Below are positions 46,804 through 58,700 of a stretch of 64,000 nucleotides of DNA, in pieces. The translations under genes and the position numbers were made by a program. Where the stretch lies: the NCBI GenBank assembly GCA_032622095.1, contig CP136061.1:124448754-124512753 (forward strand), read 5' to 3'. The DNA comes from Siphonodentalium dalli. Lineage: Eukaryota; Mollusca; Scaphopoda; Gadilida; Siphonodentaliidae. The notes under the pieces are model-generated. The model made no database searches, was not told the origin of the DNA, and was given only the letters and a program-made list of their open reading frames with translations. Every line of letters begins with the position of its first letter. Within the stretch, counting starts at the first letter, position 1.

Positions 46804-47331
46804 TTAAAGGTGGATTATCTCTTTGTAAACATGTATTATATAGTTACCGGGGTATAAAATATTAGATTTGAATCGAAGACTCCTGTCCGGAAATGCTTCT
46901 ATCGATTAATATTAATTTTATTTCGAATATTTTCTGGTCTAAAAAGGTGTGTTTGTTCAGCTAACGAACAATAGTGGTTACTGTTATCATAGACCAGAAA
47001 TTATATTGTGCAATTTTGTCACAAATAAACGTTAATTATACTCATTATCGCTTATATCTGTGGAACAAAACAATACAAACAATCAATCTGTGACATTTGA
47101 CATGCGTTGCGTAGCCGTAGGAACAGCCCAGTGCTCTATATCGCAATACGGTCTCATCCGAATGGTCGGTTCTAAAAATAGTAACATAAATGGGCCCGAT
47201 TTAATATTCGAAATAAAATCAATATTAATTGATAGAAGCTTTTCCGGACATAGGTCTTCAGTTCATATCTATTATTTTATACCCACGCAACTATTTAAAA
47301 TTTGTTATTTAAAGAGATAATCCATCTTTAA
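46804..47331. mobile_element. TTAA-type inverted-repeat element (family E)
   Basis: TTAA-AGGTGGATTATCTCTTT at 46804 faces AAAGAGATAATCCATCT-TTAA ending 47331, giving 17-bp terminal inverted repeats with one mismatch. It is 528 bp in all; the 86-codon ORF inside has no known domain. Confidence 0.8.
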
Positions 47332-47396
47332 GCATGCTATAGCGAATTTAAAAACAAACTGGTTAAAACCTTAGGGGCATGTTATAACTCAAAACT

Positions 47397-47485
47397 ATGG
47401 TCGCCTCGCATATATAAGAGAATGCAATGTTGGCACATGGTATATGGATTGATACAAAAATCGGACCTGGCACTGAAGGGGTTAA
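47397..47485. mobile_element. Family A TTAA-type element, 5'-truncated
   Basis: GCCTCGCATATATAAGAGAA through CACTGAAGGGG-TTAA (TTAA 47482-47485). Only the right third remains. Confidence 0.55.
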
Positions 47486-47613
47486 AGTTACCTCTTGACT
47501 AAACCTTGTTCCATATTCTGCAATTTGTGCTCATGTTAAGATTTCCCTTGGTTGCTTCCAGTGCCCCCAGTATACATAGACCGTAACAGAAAAGAAGCAT
47601 TTAAATACATATA

Positions 47614-48963
47614 AGGCCAAAAAAAAAAGATTGTATGTTTCCGATAACAGAGTGAAAAAATTAGGGTAGGTAGGTAGGGAATTTTTATTTTTTTATTTTA
47701 TTTTGATATTTTTTATCCAGCTGCTGAAATATTGAATTACTTCGACTGAAGTGACATAAAATGCCAACTTGTGTTGTGGGGAAAGTATTACTTGATAAAC
47801 ACAGTGGAAATAGACATTAAGATTGATGAAAGATCAAGCTTACTTAAGTATGTTATTTATTATTCACAAACCACATTTTCATACATTTGGCTATAAACTT
47901 GGTACGAAATTGATGTCACTAACGTTTATAAGAATTTTACCCATAATACCAACATTATACCGTACTTATATTGTGACGACTACATTCCATTGTCTGGAGG
48001 TAGCCATTACATCCAACCTAGCATGCCTGGTTTTTGGAAACAGTAGCTGTACCCCTAACATACTGGTATGTGGTGATAACCTCTATACATATATATATAT
48101 ATAGATACACACACCATGTCTGTTGATAGTGCTCCTACCGGTACTACCAAATGAAAGTGCAGGCCCAAATAATAGTGCAGGGGAAAAATTCCATTGAAAG
48201 TTAATAACAGTGCAGACCCAAATAATAGCACAGTGGAAACTCTGAGCAAAACATCAACTGTAGTTAAAAAATTTAAAGTACATGTACTAGTAGTCAGCTA
48301 GTAGGTCAAGCATATGAATCAACATAGTATGTGTCATGTAGTGTTTTATTCAATATTTAAATGTTCACATGTACGCCATATATTTCAATATGTACATGCA
48401 TAAAATTATAAGCTCATCAATTTGGTATCAGAATCATATAGAAATCTTGAGTTTGTGATGATTTCAATTTTCATAGCATCAAAATTAATAAAATTGCAGA
48501 CTCAAATAAGCACTGTGCAGCCTGGGGGAAATTTTTGCAAGAAAATAATAAATGCGTGCATGTTTATTTGGAACCCATGAGTATGTTCCACAAGTCCCAA
48601 ACAAGGCATACAGGTAAAGCAGGCATGAGATCCACTCTCATTTAATTAAAATTGCAAAATTCATGCCCATCAATCCACAACCCATCACACACCTGGGGAT
48701 TTTGAGACAACTGTCACTTCATGGTCACTTTTCACAGGCATATGTTAGAAACCATGCGTTTTGCACGCTAATGATCATCAATATTCAATATTTATGAGCA
48801 TTTAGTGGTAAAAACATTAAAAAAAAAATAAAATATTATTTTTGTTTTTTTTTTGTAGAAAATTTTGACTTTTTCTCAAAATATCAATAAAAAGATTAGG
48901 GTCGGCGGGTTATTTTTAGGGTCGGTCGATGTACGGAAACATAGCATCTTTTTTTTTTGGCCT
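47614..48963. mobile_element. Inverted-repeat element with AGGCCAAAAAAAA ends, copy 2 (1.35 kb)
   Basis: AGGCCAAAAAAAAAAGAT...TATGTTTCCG at the left and CGGAAACATA...ATCTTTTTTTTTTGGCCT at the right. GATTAGGGTCGGCGGG near the right mirrors AATTAGGGTAGGTAGG near the left. TAA-like flanks. The two internal ORFs are short and unrecognised, so it is probably non-autonomous. Confidence 0.7.
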
Positions 48964-49043
48964 AAGGACATTATCTGTGGATTCTGATGCACAATACAAC
49001 CAAATCCCCCTGATAAATTAATATGGCAAAGTAATTTCTCTAC

Positions 49044-49104
49044 CTGAAGCCTGTAGACTGGTCCCTCGGACTCCGGCCGTTTGTGGTCACCCGAATATTT
49101 TTAC
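49044..49104 (-). other. Exon-like segment, unknown gene
   Basis: On the minus strand a 61-base segment lies between acceptor AAATTTACAG and donor CAG|GTAGAG. It is CpG- and GC-richer than its flanks. Only the frame beginning after two bases is open: KNIRVTTNGRSPRDQSTGF. I do not recognise it and found no partner exon, so this may be a decayed or alternative exon. Confidence 0.2.
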
Positions 49105-52100
49105 CTGTAAATTTAATAAGTTATAATACTACAGATATCAGTATACAATGCAGTGGTCTAGGAGACTAGGTAACACTAGCTGAAATAGGCTCCCTTTGGG
49201 AGTCTTAATCAGTGTCTGAGAGGCATCTGGTGCTGATATAGGCCCATAGTGAGCTTATTTGTTTTTTTCTTCTTACTAGTATTTATTTAATTAAATTTTG
49301 TTAAATCAAAATTTTGAAAAACTAATGATGTTATAACCTCCGCCAGGGTACCCCGAGTCACCACACCAAATTTGATTTGAAATTGGACCAGCTATCTGGG
49401 AGAAAACTCCAGACAGACAGACATACCTTCTAAGCTTTTCCTAAGCTTGTCCTAAATTACTCTTTTATATTTATAGATACTGGGCATGCATACATGTACT
49501 TGTTAAAATTATACAGTGAGCAATTCCCAGAGCAAAGAGTACTTATATAGTCCATAAATCATTTCATGTACTTATCAACCCAGTTGTGACTTCCAGTGGC
49601 TCAGTTGGAAAGGTGCATGGTGCAATTAGGCAGGCTTTCCGCCAGGTTTTGGGGAACTGGTCCTGTATCCACCGAGGGGAAAATGCAGTCAATGTTTTCA
49701 ATGTCGTGGAAACACTAGTGGACCTATTTTTGTTGTATCGGCCAATAGAAGAATCTGAGAGTAGATTTGCTGATCGTTTTGCATCCATTTTCAACCCATG
49801 TTACTATGCTATCTCAACCACAATAACTTTAAAACCTAGAAAATTTATTAGATAAAAATGAATTGCCAGGTTATGATGAAGGCCTTGCGTTGTGCCCAGT
49901 ATACGGAAACGCGCCCGTTGAAGTTAAACAAATACTATTCAAGACTCTGCAGATAGTTTGGATGCATAAAGTGCCGGAATATAACACTCAACAGATAGAT
50001 GATTAGCAGGTTGGAAGCAATGAAGGAATAGAATAATGGCGCAATGTTTTAGTTCTAAATATCAAGCTAAATTATAATAAACATAGATAAGATGCATTGA
50101 AAAAAATGGAGTGATATATATATTTTACGACATGAAGATAGAATCAGTGGGTATGATTAAATTATCGGCGGTCATTTTCGTAACCTAACCGCAGCAACAT
50201 AACCAGCGGACTCCAAAACATGTGTTCTAGCGATGTCGGGTTTGATCACTTCCTCAGTTCATCTAACTGTGTCTGCAGTTTGGAGCTAGCGTGCAACGTG
50301 CAGAGCCGGGTGTGCTCGTTCAGAATCCGGAGCATTTCAGTAAAAACTAAATAAAGTGTACTCTATATTCTAAATGGAACACGCCGACCCTGCACGTTGA
50401 ATGTTAGCTCCGCCCTACAGACATATACTGACATCCAACTATTTAATTTTCTTAGTACTGTCCCAACAAAATTGAGAAGTAAACATCTTTATACCTTTAT
50501 ATGGAATATGTCCTGTGGTATGACAGAAGGGGAAAAATTGGCTGGGGGAATGGGACCCTTAAAGGGACCCCCTGCCCTACTAGAGGAAAGCCTGTGATGG
50601 CGAAGCTAGTTCAAATCCCAATAAGCACAGATTTATGATCCACGTATTGAAAGGTAATCTGATTCGTGTATCTGGGCAGTTGGTTTATTGTGGTCTGTGG
50701 CTTCTAAGTGCAATAGAGTGATTTCATATGCAGTGATATGGGCCATATGGCCTAGCGGTAGAAATGGCAATAGACCCCAAATAGTTATAAATTAATTTTA
50801 TCCTCACAATGTGACAAATGTGAGTAATTACCAGGTTCACTTTGAGGCCTGAACATTATGATTCACTTTAATGATTGTATATTCTTTGTATTTATATTTC
50901 ATTTAAATGCAAAGAAAATATTTTTAATTTTATTGAAATTATTGCAGTATGTTATTTTTAATAGTTAGATTTATATTTATATATCCTGTAATGTATATAA
51001 TTTTGAAAGCTGGGAAGAGACGCGACCCTATATATTGTATGATCAAGTATCTTTGAATGTTGTGATTGTTCCTCAATTTATGAGTTACAATAAAATCATT
51101 CCATTTATATATGTCAGACGCTTCACAAAAAATCATATGAGGAAACATACAAACTCTTCCTTTAAACACCTGTCAATGTAGGCAGCAAAAATATAATTAT
51201 GTCTCTGATATTGATTTTTGTGTTTTCACCTGTGAAGTGTAAAGTATATTACTTGCATAATATATATGTGTTGTTCACTTGACGCGGGGCTTCTGAATAC
51301 TCATGTATTGTATATCTATACCACATCTTATTACTCACTCATGCATTCACACGTAAGAACACCGGATGTGCCTTGTGGCATTTGATCAGCCTGAGTTGTC
51401 ATTTTTCTTAAATCTGGAGGACACAGCAGTGTGGGATGTTACCTTTTAGGAAGACATTTCTTTAAACTTCAAACAGAGAGTGTTCTTGGAAATTTAAGTC
51501 ACCTGTATGGTTACCAACATGGATTCCTATATTGCTCCTCAGGGCTGTAAGTTGAGATTAAAAAATACATGTATTATTGCTGGATACTAGAGAGGTTTTG
51601 CAAAATTGTATTTTTTTTAAAGTGCAGTTCGAAGTGGTTATGTGCCACTTAATTTTTTTTAAGTGGTGGCAACATTCGTGTTCTTGCCACTAAATGCAAA
51701 AGTTCAAGTTGTAATATTTATTATTTAGTATCGTGTAAAATTCAAAGGTATAATTGTAAAAGTGATTACCCTCTATTGGATGTATCAGTTTAAGTGCTTT
51801 AAAGCAAGGAATACAAAGTGGTCAATAAAAATGACCAATATGTGGTATTAAAAGTACAATTATTGATTGAAAGAGTGAATTTGATTGCTGCTGCTGCCAC
51901 AAACAATTTAAGTGACATAATATTATATAACCTTATTTATTAATTTAACTTTGGTGATCATTCAAGAGTAAATTAAATTTAGTGATGCTATCCTGTACAG
52001 TGGGCTAGCATCACCAAATTAACCCTCTGGGGACCTCATTCTGCTTAGACCTCATATTCTGGGAAGTATATTTAATTTCCAATTAACATTGTTTTTAGTT

Positions 52101-52931
52101 ACTTTTTCCCTTCTGAAAAGTTTCTATATCCCTAATTTGCAGAAGATCAAATGCGTAGTTGAGGTGACTACTAGTAATGGGTGAACATCACCAACTTCAA
52201 CTGGGGAATTTCAATCTCCTAGGTCCTCCATAGAAGTTGAGGACTAAGCAGAATGAGGTTCCCCCGAGGGTAAATTTTGTGACGCTAGCCCGCCATGCAT
52301 GGAAGTAGTTGCATGCCTTCCTTATGTTTGAGCAAGTAGTTTCTAAACTCCCTGGAAACATACGGCCATGAAAATCCAACATATTTCTAAATGTTAATTG
52401 TAAACTTGATTTCGCAAAACCTCTCTATTAAGGATAAATGGACCTTAACTATTGCCATATTTGGTAACTGGTATTTTATGGCGATGGCTGGGATAGTTTT
52501 TCAGATTTCAAGGCAATGTTATGATTTATTTTGGTCAGTTAACTTGTCGCAAGGGGTTAGCACCTTAAAATTTTACTTTCTGCAGGAGACAAGCAAGAAC
52601 TTTTGCAAAATCAAACTTTTTGAAGAGTGTATCTGAATATCACGAGACGGAATTATAGTTTTCCGGATTCACCATATTTCTTAATTATATTTATTTGGAA
52701 AGACAAGTACCGATAAATAATGTTAATAATAATCTATATGTGTTTTTATCCAGGAATATTGATAAGAATTTCCAACATCTGTGACTTCTGTTTGCTTAAT
52801 CATATATTTGATCTAGATGCCCACACCACAAACTTACGATCAGAACCTTATCAAATCCATGTTTAGTACCACAGATTTTAATATTAATGGGACTTGTATT
52901 CAATTTGAACTGATTGATCATTTGATATGTA
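49105..52931. other. Intergenic, no complete gene
   Basis: Near 49590-49860 is a somewhat GC-richer stretch starting with a tRNA A-box-like TGGCTCAGTTGG (49597), possibly a SINE head, with overlapping ORFs of no known domain. TGGCCTAGCGG at about 50758 is also A-box-like, without a B box in place. A family Q copy lies at 51965-52300. The unique-looking stretch 51350-51555 ends in a good donor GGCT|GTAAGT and could be a non-coding leader exon for the peptidase gene; this is unproven. Confidence 0.3.
51965..52300. mobile_element. Family Q element, copy 6
   Basis: CTAGCATCACCAAATTAACC, CTGGGGACCTCATTCTGCTT and GAGGTGACTACTAGTAATGG in family order, then TAAGCAGAATGAGGTTCCCC. The ends are degraded. 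Confidence 0.5.
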
Positions 52932-53144
52932 CAGTAATGCCCTAAATAATTGACTCCTTAACCACAGCATAATTATGGGTAACTTTTCAGGATTTAGTCG
53001 GAAATATGTCCTGTTGCCATTAATCGGAAAGCTCTCACTGAGAGCTTTCCGATGAATGGCAACAAACCATATTTTCGGCTAAATCCTGAAAAATTACCCA
53101 TAATTCTGCTGTGGTTAAGGAGTTGATTATATAGGGCATTACTG
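52932..53144. mobile_element. Family P palindromic MITE, copy 5 (best intact)
   Basis: 213 bp, CAGTAATGCCCTAAATAATT to AGGGCATTACTG, with TA on both sides (52930-52931, 53145-53146). The arms are reverse complements over almost the full length, meeting at AGCTCTCACTGAGAGCT. Confidence 0.9.
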
Positions 53145-53303
53145 TAGTTTCTATGTTTTCAAGATTGGTCAAATCTATACTTTCCTCATTTTGTCACCTA
53201 TTTTAAACCTCCATTCTTACTCACTTGCCTGTTTCTCATTATCTTGTACCTTAATTGTACATGTATTTTGTAAGAATTATAGGCGGGCCTAGGGTTTTAG
53301 GTA

Positions 53304-54810
53304 TCATAGTTGAGGGCCCCTTCCCCCCCCTTTTCGTATGCCGGATTCGACCCATTTTGGACCCGTACGCCGGATTCAAGACACAAATTAAGCTGGATTC
53401 CGGATTCATGTATTTATATAAACGGATTCCATTTCGGGTGAAATTTTGCGATTTGGTTCCTCATTTGGTCATAATAGATCATAATATCATGAATTTTATA
53501 TGGGATCCAATCTGATGCACACTCTTATAGGACTTAGTCCGTATATATATTCGTTTGTATACGGTGCTCTTTATCTTTCCGGTCATTATTTGCGGAAACA
53601 TATCTCAAAAATTGCCCCAAAGACATAGCAAAACAATTTGGATGATGGACTGCCAATTATATTTCCGTGAAAATGCGCTGTGGGCATAAACTTAACCCAC
53701 AATTCAAAAATATGTATGTTATATTGGGCTACCATCAACATATAAACAACGGTACCTCCGATGGCTAGTTAAAACAATATAACCTTGCCAGGATAGTGTA
53801 TGGATTTCAACCATGCTATATGTAAAACTGTTTACTCTCCGACACTTAGCTATATCATCAAACACATTAATTCAAATGGCGTTTGTTTGACGGTTTACAT
53901 GCGATGTGTTAAGTAACTTAAGCATGATTGTTAATATTATTATCTGGCACCCAAGCGGCCATAGTTATACACGCATGCAAATACATGGATGTGTATTGTT
54001 TGACTACCAGTGGATATATACATATTATCGGCAGCTCCAACTCCCGTGCTACATGCATATATTTATATATCAAAATCAATATGTAATCATAGATTAATCC
54101 CCAATTTTCTAGTGGAGCGTGCGCATTATGTTATTGATCTGTCCGACCGTCTGTCTATCCATCATTCGGTATTGGTTTATGTGTGGTGGCTTAAGATACG
54201 TATCAACTTTCTAAACTTAATTTAGTATTTGGGTTTTCTAACACAGAGTGCAGGCCGGGACCACGTGTTCGGTGACCGCCGGCCAATTTCCGCTATAGAA
54301 TAGGGCCCCCCTTTTTTGTTGGGATTTCCTTCCATGTGCGTCCCCATGTGAGGGCATTGGTAAGTCGAAACTGGTTTTACTGGGATTACTGATCCGGTGC
54401 AGGTTGGGTTCGAGTTTGGAGTCCACCTGAGGGTTTTAAATGTGTTATCACATCGGGGTATTAATTCTGGGTCAATATATCACGCCCATATAAAGAGCAG
54501 TCTAGACGCATATTCTATACCTTTGTTACTCTTATCCTAACATTTTGTAAACTGCCGCAAGGTAGACTGCTCTGGACCTCATGGGTGAAGTTTCCACTAC
54601 CGGGGTTCAAGACAGGGGTGCCTTTATATGTGGGACCGGGATGCGAGCATCCACCTGCTCATATATTATGGGTATCACAAAACTAATCTATAATATCATG
54701 TAAACTGAACGTGAAATCGGTATTTGTTTCTTAAACTGGATTCCGGATTCCAGGGTCAATTTGAAGCTGGATTCCGGACTCAAGGGGGGAGGGGGAAGGA
54801 GCCCTCATAG
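53304..54810. mobile_element. Element with C-run ends (family V), copy 2
   Basis: CATAGTTGAGGGCCCCTTCC at the left is the degraded inverse of GGGGGAAGGAGCCCTCATAG at the right. Both ends lead into GGATTCCGGATTC-type repeats. It is 1.5 kb with no transposase, and includes unrelated-looking sequence between 53.5 and 54.7 kb. Confidence 0.6.
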
Positions 54811-54882
54811 TTCCTCCCACTACAAATGCACGCATTTAAGTGAAAGCAAAATTAGTTGTAATTATATAATATATGAAACGTA

Positions 54883-55096
54883 CACTAAATAATCGACCCC
54901 TTAACCACAGAAGAATTATGGGTAACTTTTCAGGATTTAGTCGGAAATATGGCTTGTTGCCATTCATCGGAAAGCTCATGGCTTGTTGACCCGAGAGCTT
55001 ATGATGAATGGCAACAAGCCATATTTCCGACTAAATCCTGAAAAGTTACCCATAATTCTGCTGTGGATAAGGAGTCGATTAATTAGAGCATTACTG
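54883..55096. mobile_element. Family P palindromic MITE, copy 6
   Basis: The left terminus is damaged (CACTAAATAATCGACCCC). The right end GAGCATTACTG with TA is intact. The loop carries a short duplication of ATGGCTTGTTG. It lies 486 bp upstream of the peptidase leader exon. Confidence 0.8.
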
Positions 55097-55149
55097 TACT
55101 TTTTTTACTACTAACCCTCTGTGAGGTAATTCCTCCACCAATAAAACTG

Positions 55150-55465
55150 ATCTTGTGACAGGGAAGTATCTATAGCCTCAAATTAACATTGTTTTTAATT
55201 AATTACTTTTTTCTTTCTGTTCAGTTTCTATATCCCTAAATTTGCAGAAGATAAAAAGCATAAACAAGGTGACTAATGTGTGAGCATCACCAACTTCAAC
55301 TGGGGGAACTTCAATCTGATTCTAGGTGTCTCATAGCTGTTGAAGCCAAAGTAGAGTGAGTCCCCAGTGGGTAAATTAAGTGATACTGTGTGGGAGGGCG
55401 TCACTAAAGTACTCTCCGGGACTTCATTCTGCAAATGTCAGACACACCATTTCAAGGCAAAGTTT
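55150..55465. mobile_element. Family Q element, copy 7
   Basis: GTTTCTATATCCCTAAATTT, GCATAAACAAGGTGACTAAT and GGGGAACTTCAATCTGATTC, then GAGTCCCCAGTGGGTAAATT and the end CATTCTGCAAATGTCAGACA. Immediately upstream of the peptidase gene. Confidence 0.55.
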
Positions 55466-55581
55466 TTCACCCAAGCTTTGTCTGTTCTAACTGTTCATGC
55501 TGTTCTCGTTGATATTACATCTCATTTCTGGTTTCACCCAGACTGAAGCATGGGCTGAATAACTGCTATTTCTTTCCCCAG

Positions 55582-55732
55582 GTTTGGACTGCAAACTGTC
55601 TCAAAAGGCTCTGAAAAATGAGCAACCTGGACGATGCTGATAGCGATTCACCAGGGTTACAAAAAATGAGATCAAGGATGTTGTCAGAAGACTATAAATA
55701 TCGCATGCTGAATGAAGACGGTGGTGAGGAAG
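55582..55732 (+). CDS. M13 peptidase first coding exon (5' UTR 55582-55617)
   Basis: Acceptor TTTCCCCAG, 36 bases of UTR, ATG at 55618. Encodes MSNLDDADSDSPG... to GGEE (1-38) plus one base; donor AAG|GTAAGA. Confidence 0.85.
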
Positions 55733-58700
55733 GTAAGAATGAAATTGGCTTGCTGGATTGCCCTAACTGTTACAATGTCCATCTGGGGAAGCTTTGTGGG
55801 TTGTCAACCCTTTTTACAAATTTGGGCGATTTTTAACCGGTACTGTATACACATGTAAGTGAGCCCATCCCTGGGGATAAGCCCTGCTAGTAGTATTATG
55901 ATGAATATTATCGGATATGCCCATGCAATTATACCAGTATTCAGGATTTGACAAAACAGCTGTTACCATGGTATGAAGCTGTTATAGCATCCAATTGTGA
56001 TTATTTCTTAATCCAGAAGACAACATTTGATGGATTTCATATCATAAAATTACAGAAATTCTTCTTCCGAAAATGTGTGAACACCAGCAATATTAGTGTG
56101 AACTTCATGGTTTTGATTTCACATTTTAGAATTAAACTTGTATGCATGATTCACCTCTCTATAGTAAGTGACATTTAGGATTCAGTGAGGTATTGGCACA
56201 CCACAGCTTATGATTCTTGTGGAATATATCATTTTCAAATTCAAAGACTGCTTATGAATCTTGGGAAGTTAAAATATAAACCAACTAGTGTTACTTAGTC
56301 AGTAATCTTTATGTTGGGCTGTTCGAGGCACTTGGGATACAGATCAGACCACCTTGGACGGTCCAGTCTGCATTCTACCGCTGCATTGCCTTGGACTGGT
56401 CCAAAACCCCCTCCCCACCCTTGGTTCTGTACTTTCTGGTCCTGTCCACTTTCACCATTGGGTAATGGATATCGGACAAAATCAGAAATGAAACATTATG
56501 ACTATATGTCTTATTTGCAGGCATGGTTAATTGATCAGTTCTGTTCTCTTAATGTAGTTAACAAATTGATAGCTAGATGTGCTAATTAAAGTGAATTTTT
56601 TTTACAATGTCCTCGCCACTTGCATGCATGCTTGGACTTTATTTGGCACATGTCACACACAGGACTATGGGCCCTATCTTTCAAAAATTGTCAACCTCAA
56701 AATCATTGCATTAAAACGCCAGCACGTTTCATATTAAGAATTAAACCTAATGCCAGACAGCCATATATAGTACAGTAGTACAAGTGAATCAGACACATGC
56801 TGTTGATGTCAAGAACAGTTGTATGTTGTTATTTGGATATCTTCAATCCAGTGTGTGGCTATTTCGATTTAATTTAAAGATAATCTCATTTTTCACCAAC
56901 ATTGTGCTTGTCTGAAATGTGGGTATAACTGTTCCAATTGTAGTTGATTTAAATTGCAGACATTACTAACGAACCTTATTTCAATGCCGTGGACTTGATT
57001 GTCAAGTGTTATGTTGCACTATTTGCGATACTAAGCAATTTAGTAAATTTTAGTCATATAAAGGTGGACCGGACCGGACTGGATCGCATCATTAGTGAAC
57101 CGGACGTGGGCTAATTTAATAATTTTGCTTAAAGTCCAGAGAAATAAAATAAGTGCACAGATGAGACACTACTAAGAGAAACGCCTGTTGAGCTTGGATC
57201 AATGTTCGCCTGAATATTTATTTATGTTTAATTTATTAAATATTTATTTAAATTTAAGATGAATCAATAAATGTTTTGTTTTCAAGTGATATCCAAAATA
57301 TCTATTTAATAATATACATACAAACTTTGCGCCACTTCATTCAATGGATTTTAATCAAGTTTTTCTAATTTTTCTCCACAGATTCTGATAAGTTACCCAG
57401 AGTAAAGAGGGTTGATACATATCTGAAGTGTGTACTGCTGGTCTCCTTTATCCTTGTCCTAGGACTCTCGATCCTACTGGTATGGATGTACTTCACTACT
57501 GCTGATCTGGTAGGTACAGCTGATTTAGTCTGGTCCTATATTCATACAATGTATGGATCTTCGACAAAGTAAACTAGCATTTAGAACAACCAATATCAGA
57601 AGCTCAACCTGACTATAGTAACTAAGTACAGTAATGCCCTAAATAATTGACTCCTTACCACAGCAGAATTATGGGTAATTTTTCAGTCGGGTATATGAAA
57701 GTTTTCTGGCTGGCTGCTTTTGCGGCCAGTCGGGTTCAAAGGGTTAAGGAGTCGATTATTTAGGGCAATACTGTATATATTACATGGGGCAGCCATTGAT
57801 ATCAGCACCTGATCCGATGGCGACACCTCAGCACTGACCTGCATATAATGTGAGGCATTCCAACATTGTGTGGTGGAACGGTATATATACACCATGTCTT
57901 GACACAGCAAGTGTTAAGTAACTCAGAGCGGATTAAGTAACTCAGAGCGGATTCAAACTTTAACTTGTTGCTTAACAGACTGATCTAATAATATATAATG
58001 TGTCTCTCTGCATTGGGAAAACTTAAACATAATCTAAACGATTCAATGAACTTTCCAGTTTTGTTATGTACATGTGTATTTATACTACCGATAGTTGTGA
58101 CTCGTTGCATATGTGTTCAAATCTGACCTACAGTAATGCCCTAAATAATCAACTCTTTAACCACAGCAGAATTATGGGTAGTGAGAGCTTTCCGATGAAT
58201 GGCAACAAGCCATATTTCCGACTAAATCCTGAAAAATTACCCATAATTATGCTGTGGTTAAGGAGTCAATTATTTAAGGCATTACTGTACCTGTGCATGC
58301 AGTTAAACATCTGTCACTGTGACTTTATCATAAGTGTTTTTTCCTTTCAGCCATGCCTCAGTGCAGATTGTGTGGAGAGCAGTGCTTATATCATGAATAA
58401 AATGAACCTGTCAGTAGATCCGTGTGACGACTTCTATGAATATGCATGTGGGCGCTGGACAGATCAGATCATCCCTCCAGACAAACCAAAATATGGGTCA
58501 TTCCAAGAGGCAGACAAATACGTTATGGGATATATAAAGAGGGTGAGGTCTTTTTTTCTATACTTTAAGTTTACCATGCACATCCACCCCAGCTTGGGGT
58601 ATCGCTCACCATATCAGCTGTACTAGTTGATGGCTAGATCGTGCTGTGAATCTCTGCTCAGGCTATGCATGGGAACTTTTTTATGTTCTGACTCTTCATA

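Noticed and set aside
50598-50768. B-box-like GTTCAAATCCC and A-box-like TGGCCTAGCGG as a tRNA gene
   Set aside because: The boxes are in the wrong order and 160 bases apart; no acceptor stem could be drawn.
44860-55617. Joining the ATG exon at 44860 to the peptidase exon at 55582
   Set aside because: The joined frame hits a stop within about 20 codons and does not enter the MSNLDDAD frame.
58066-58350. Upstream extension of the ORF into M13 coding exon 3
   Set aside because: It translates a MITE and intron sequence; the TTCCTTTCAG acceptor at 58350 and family homology mark the true exon start.
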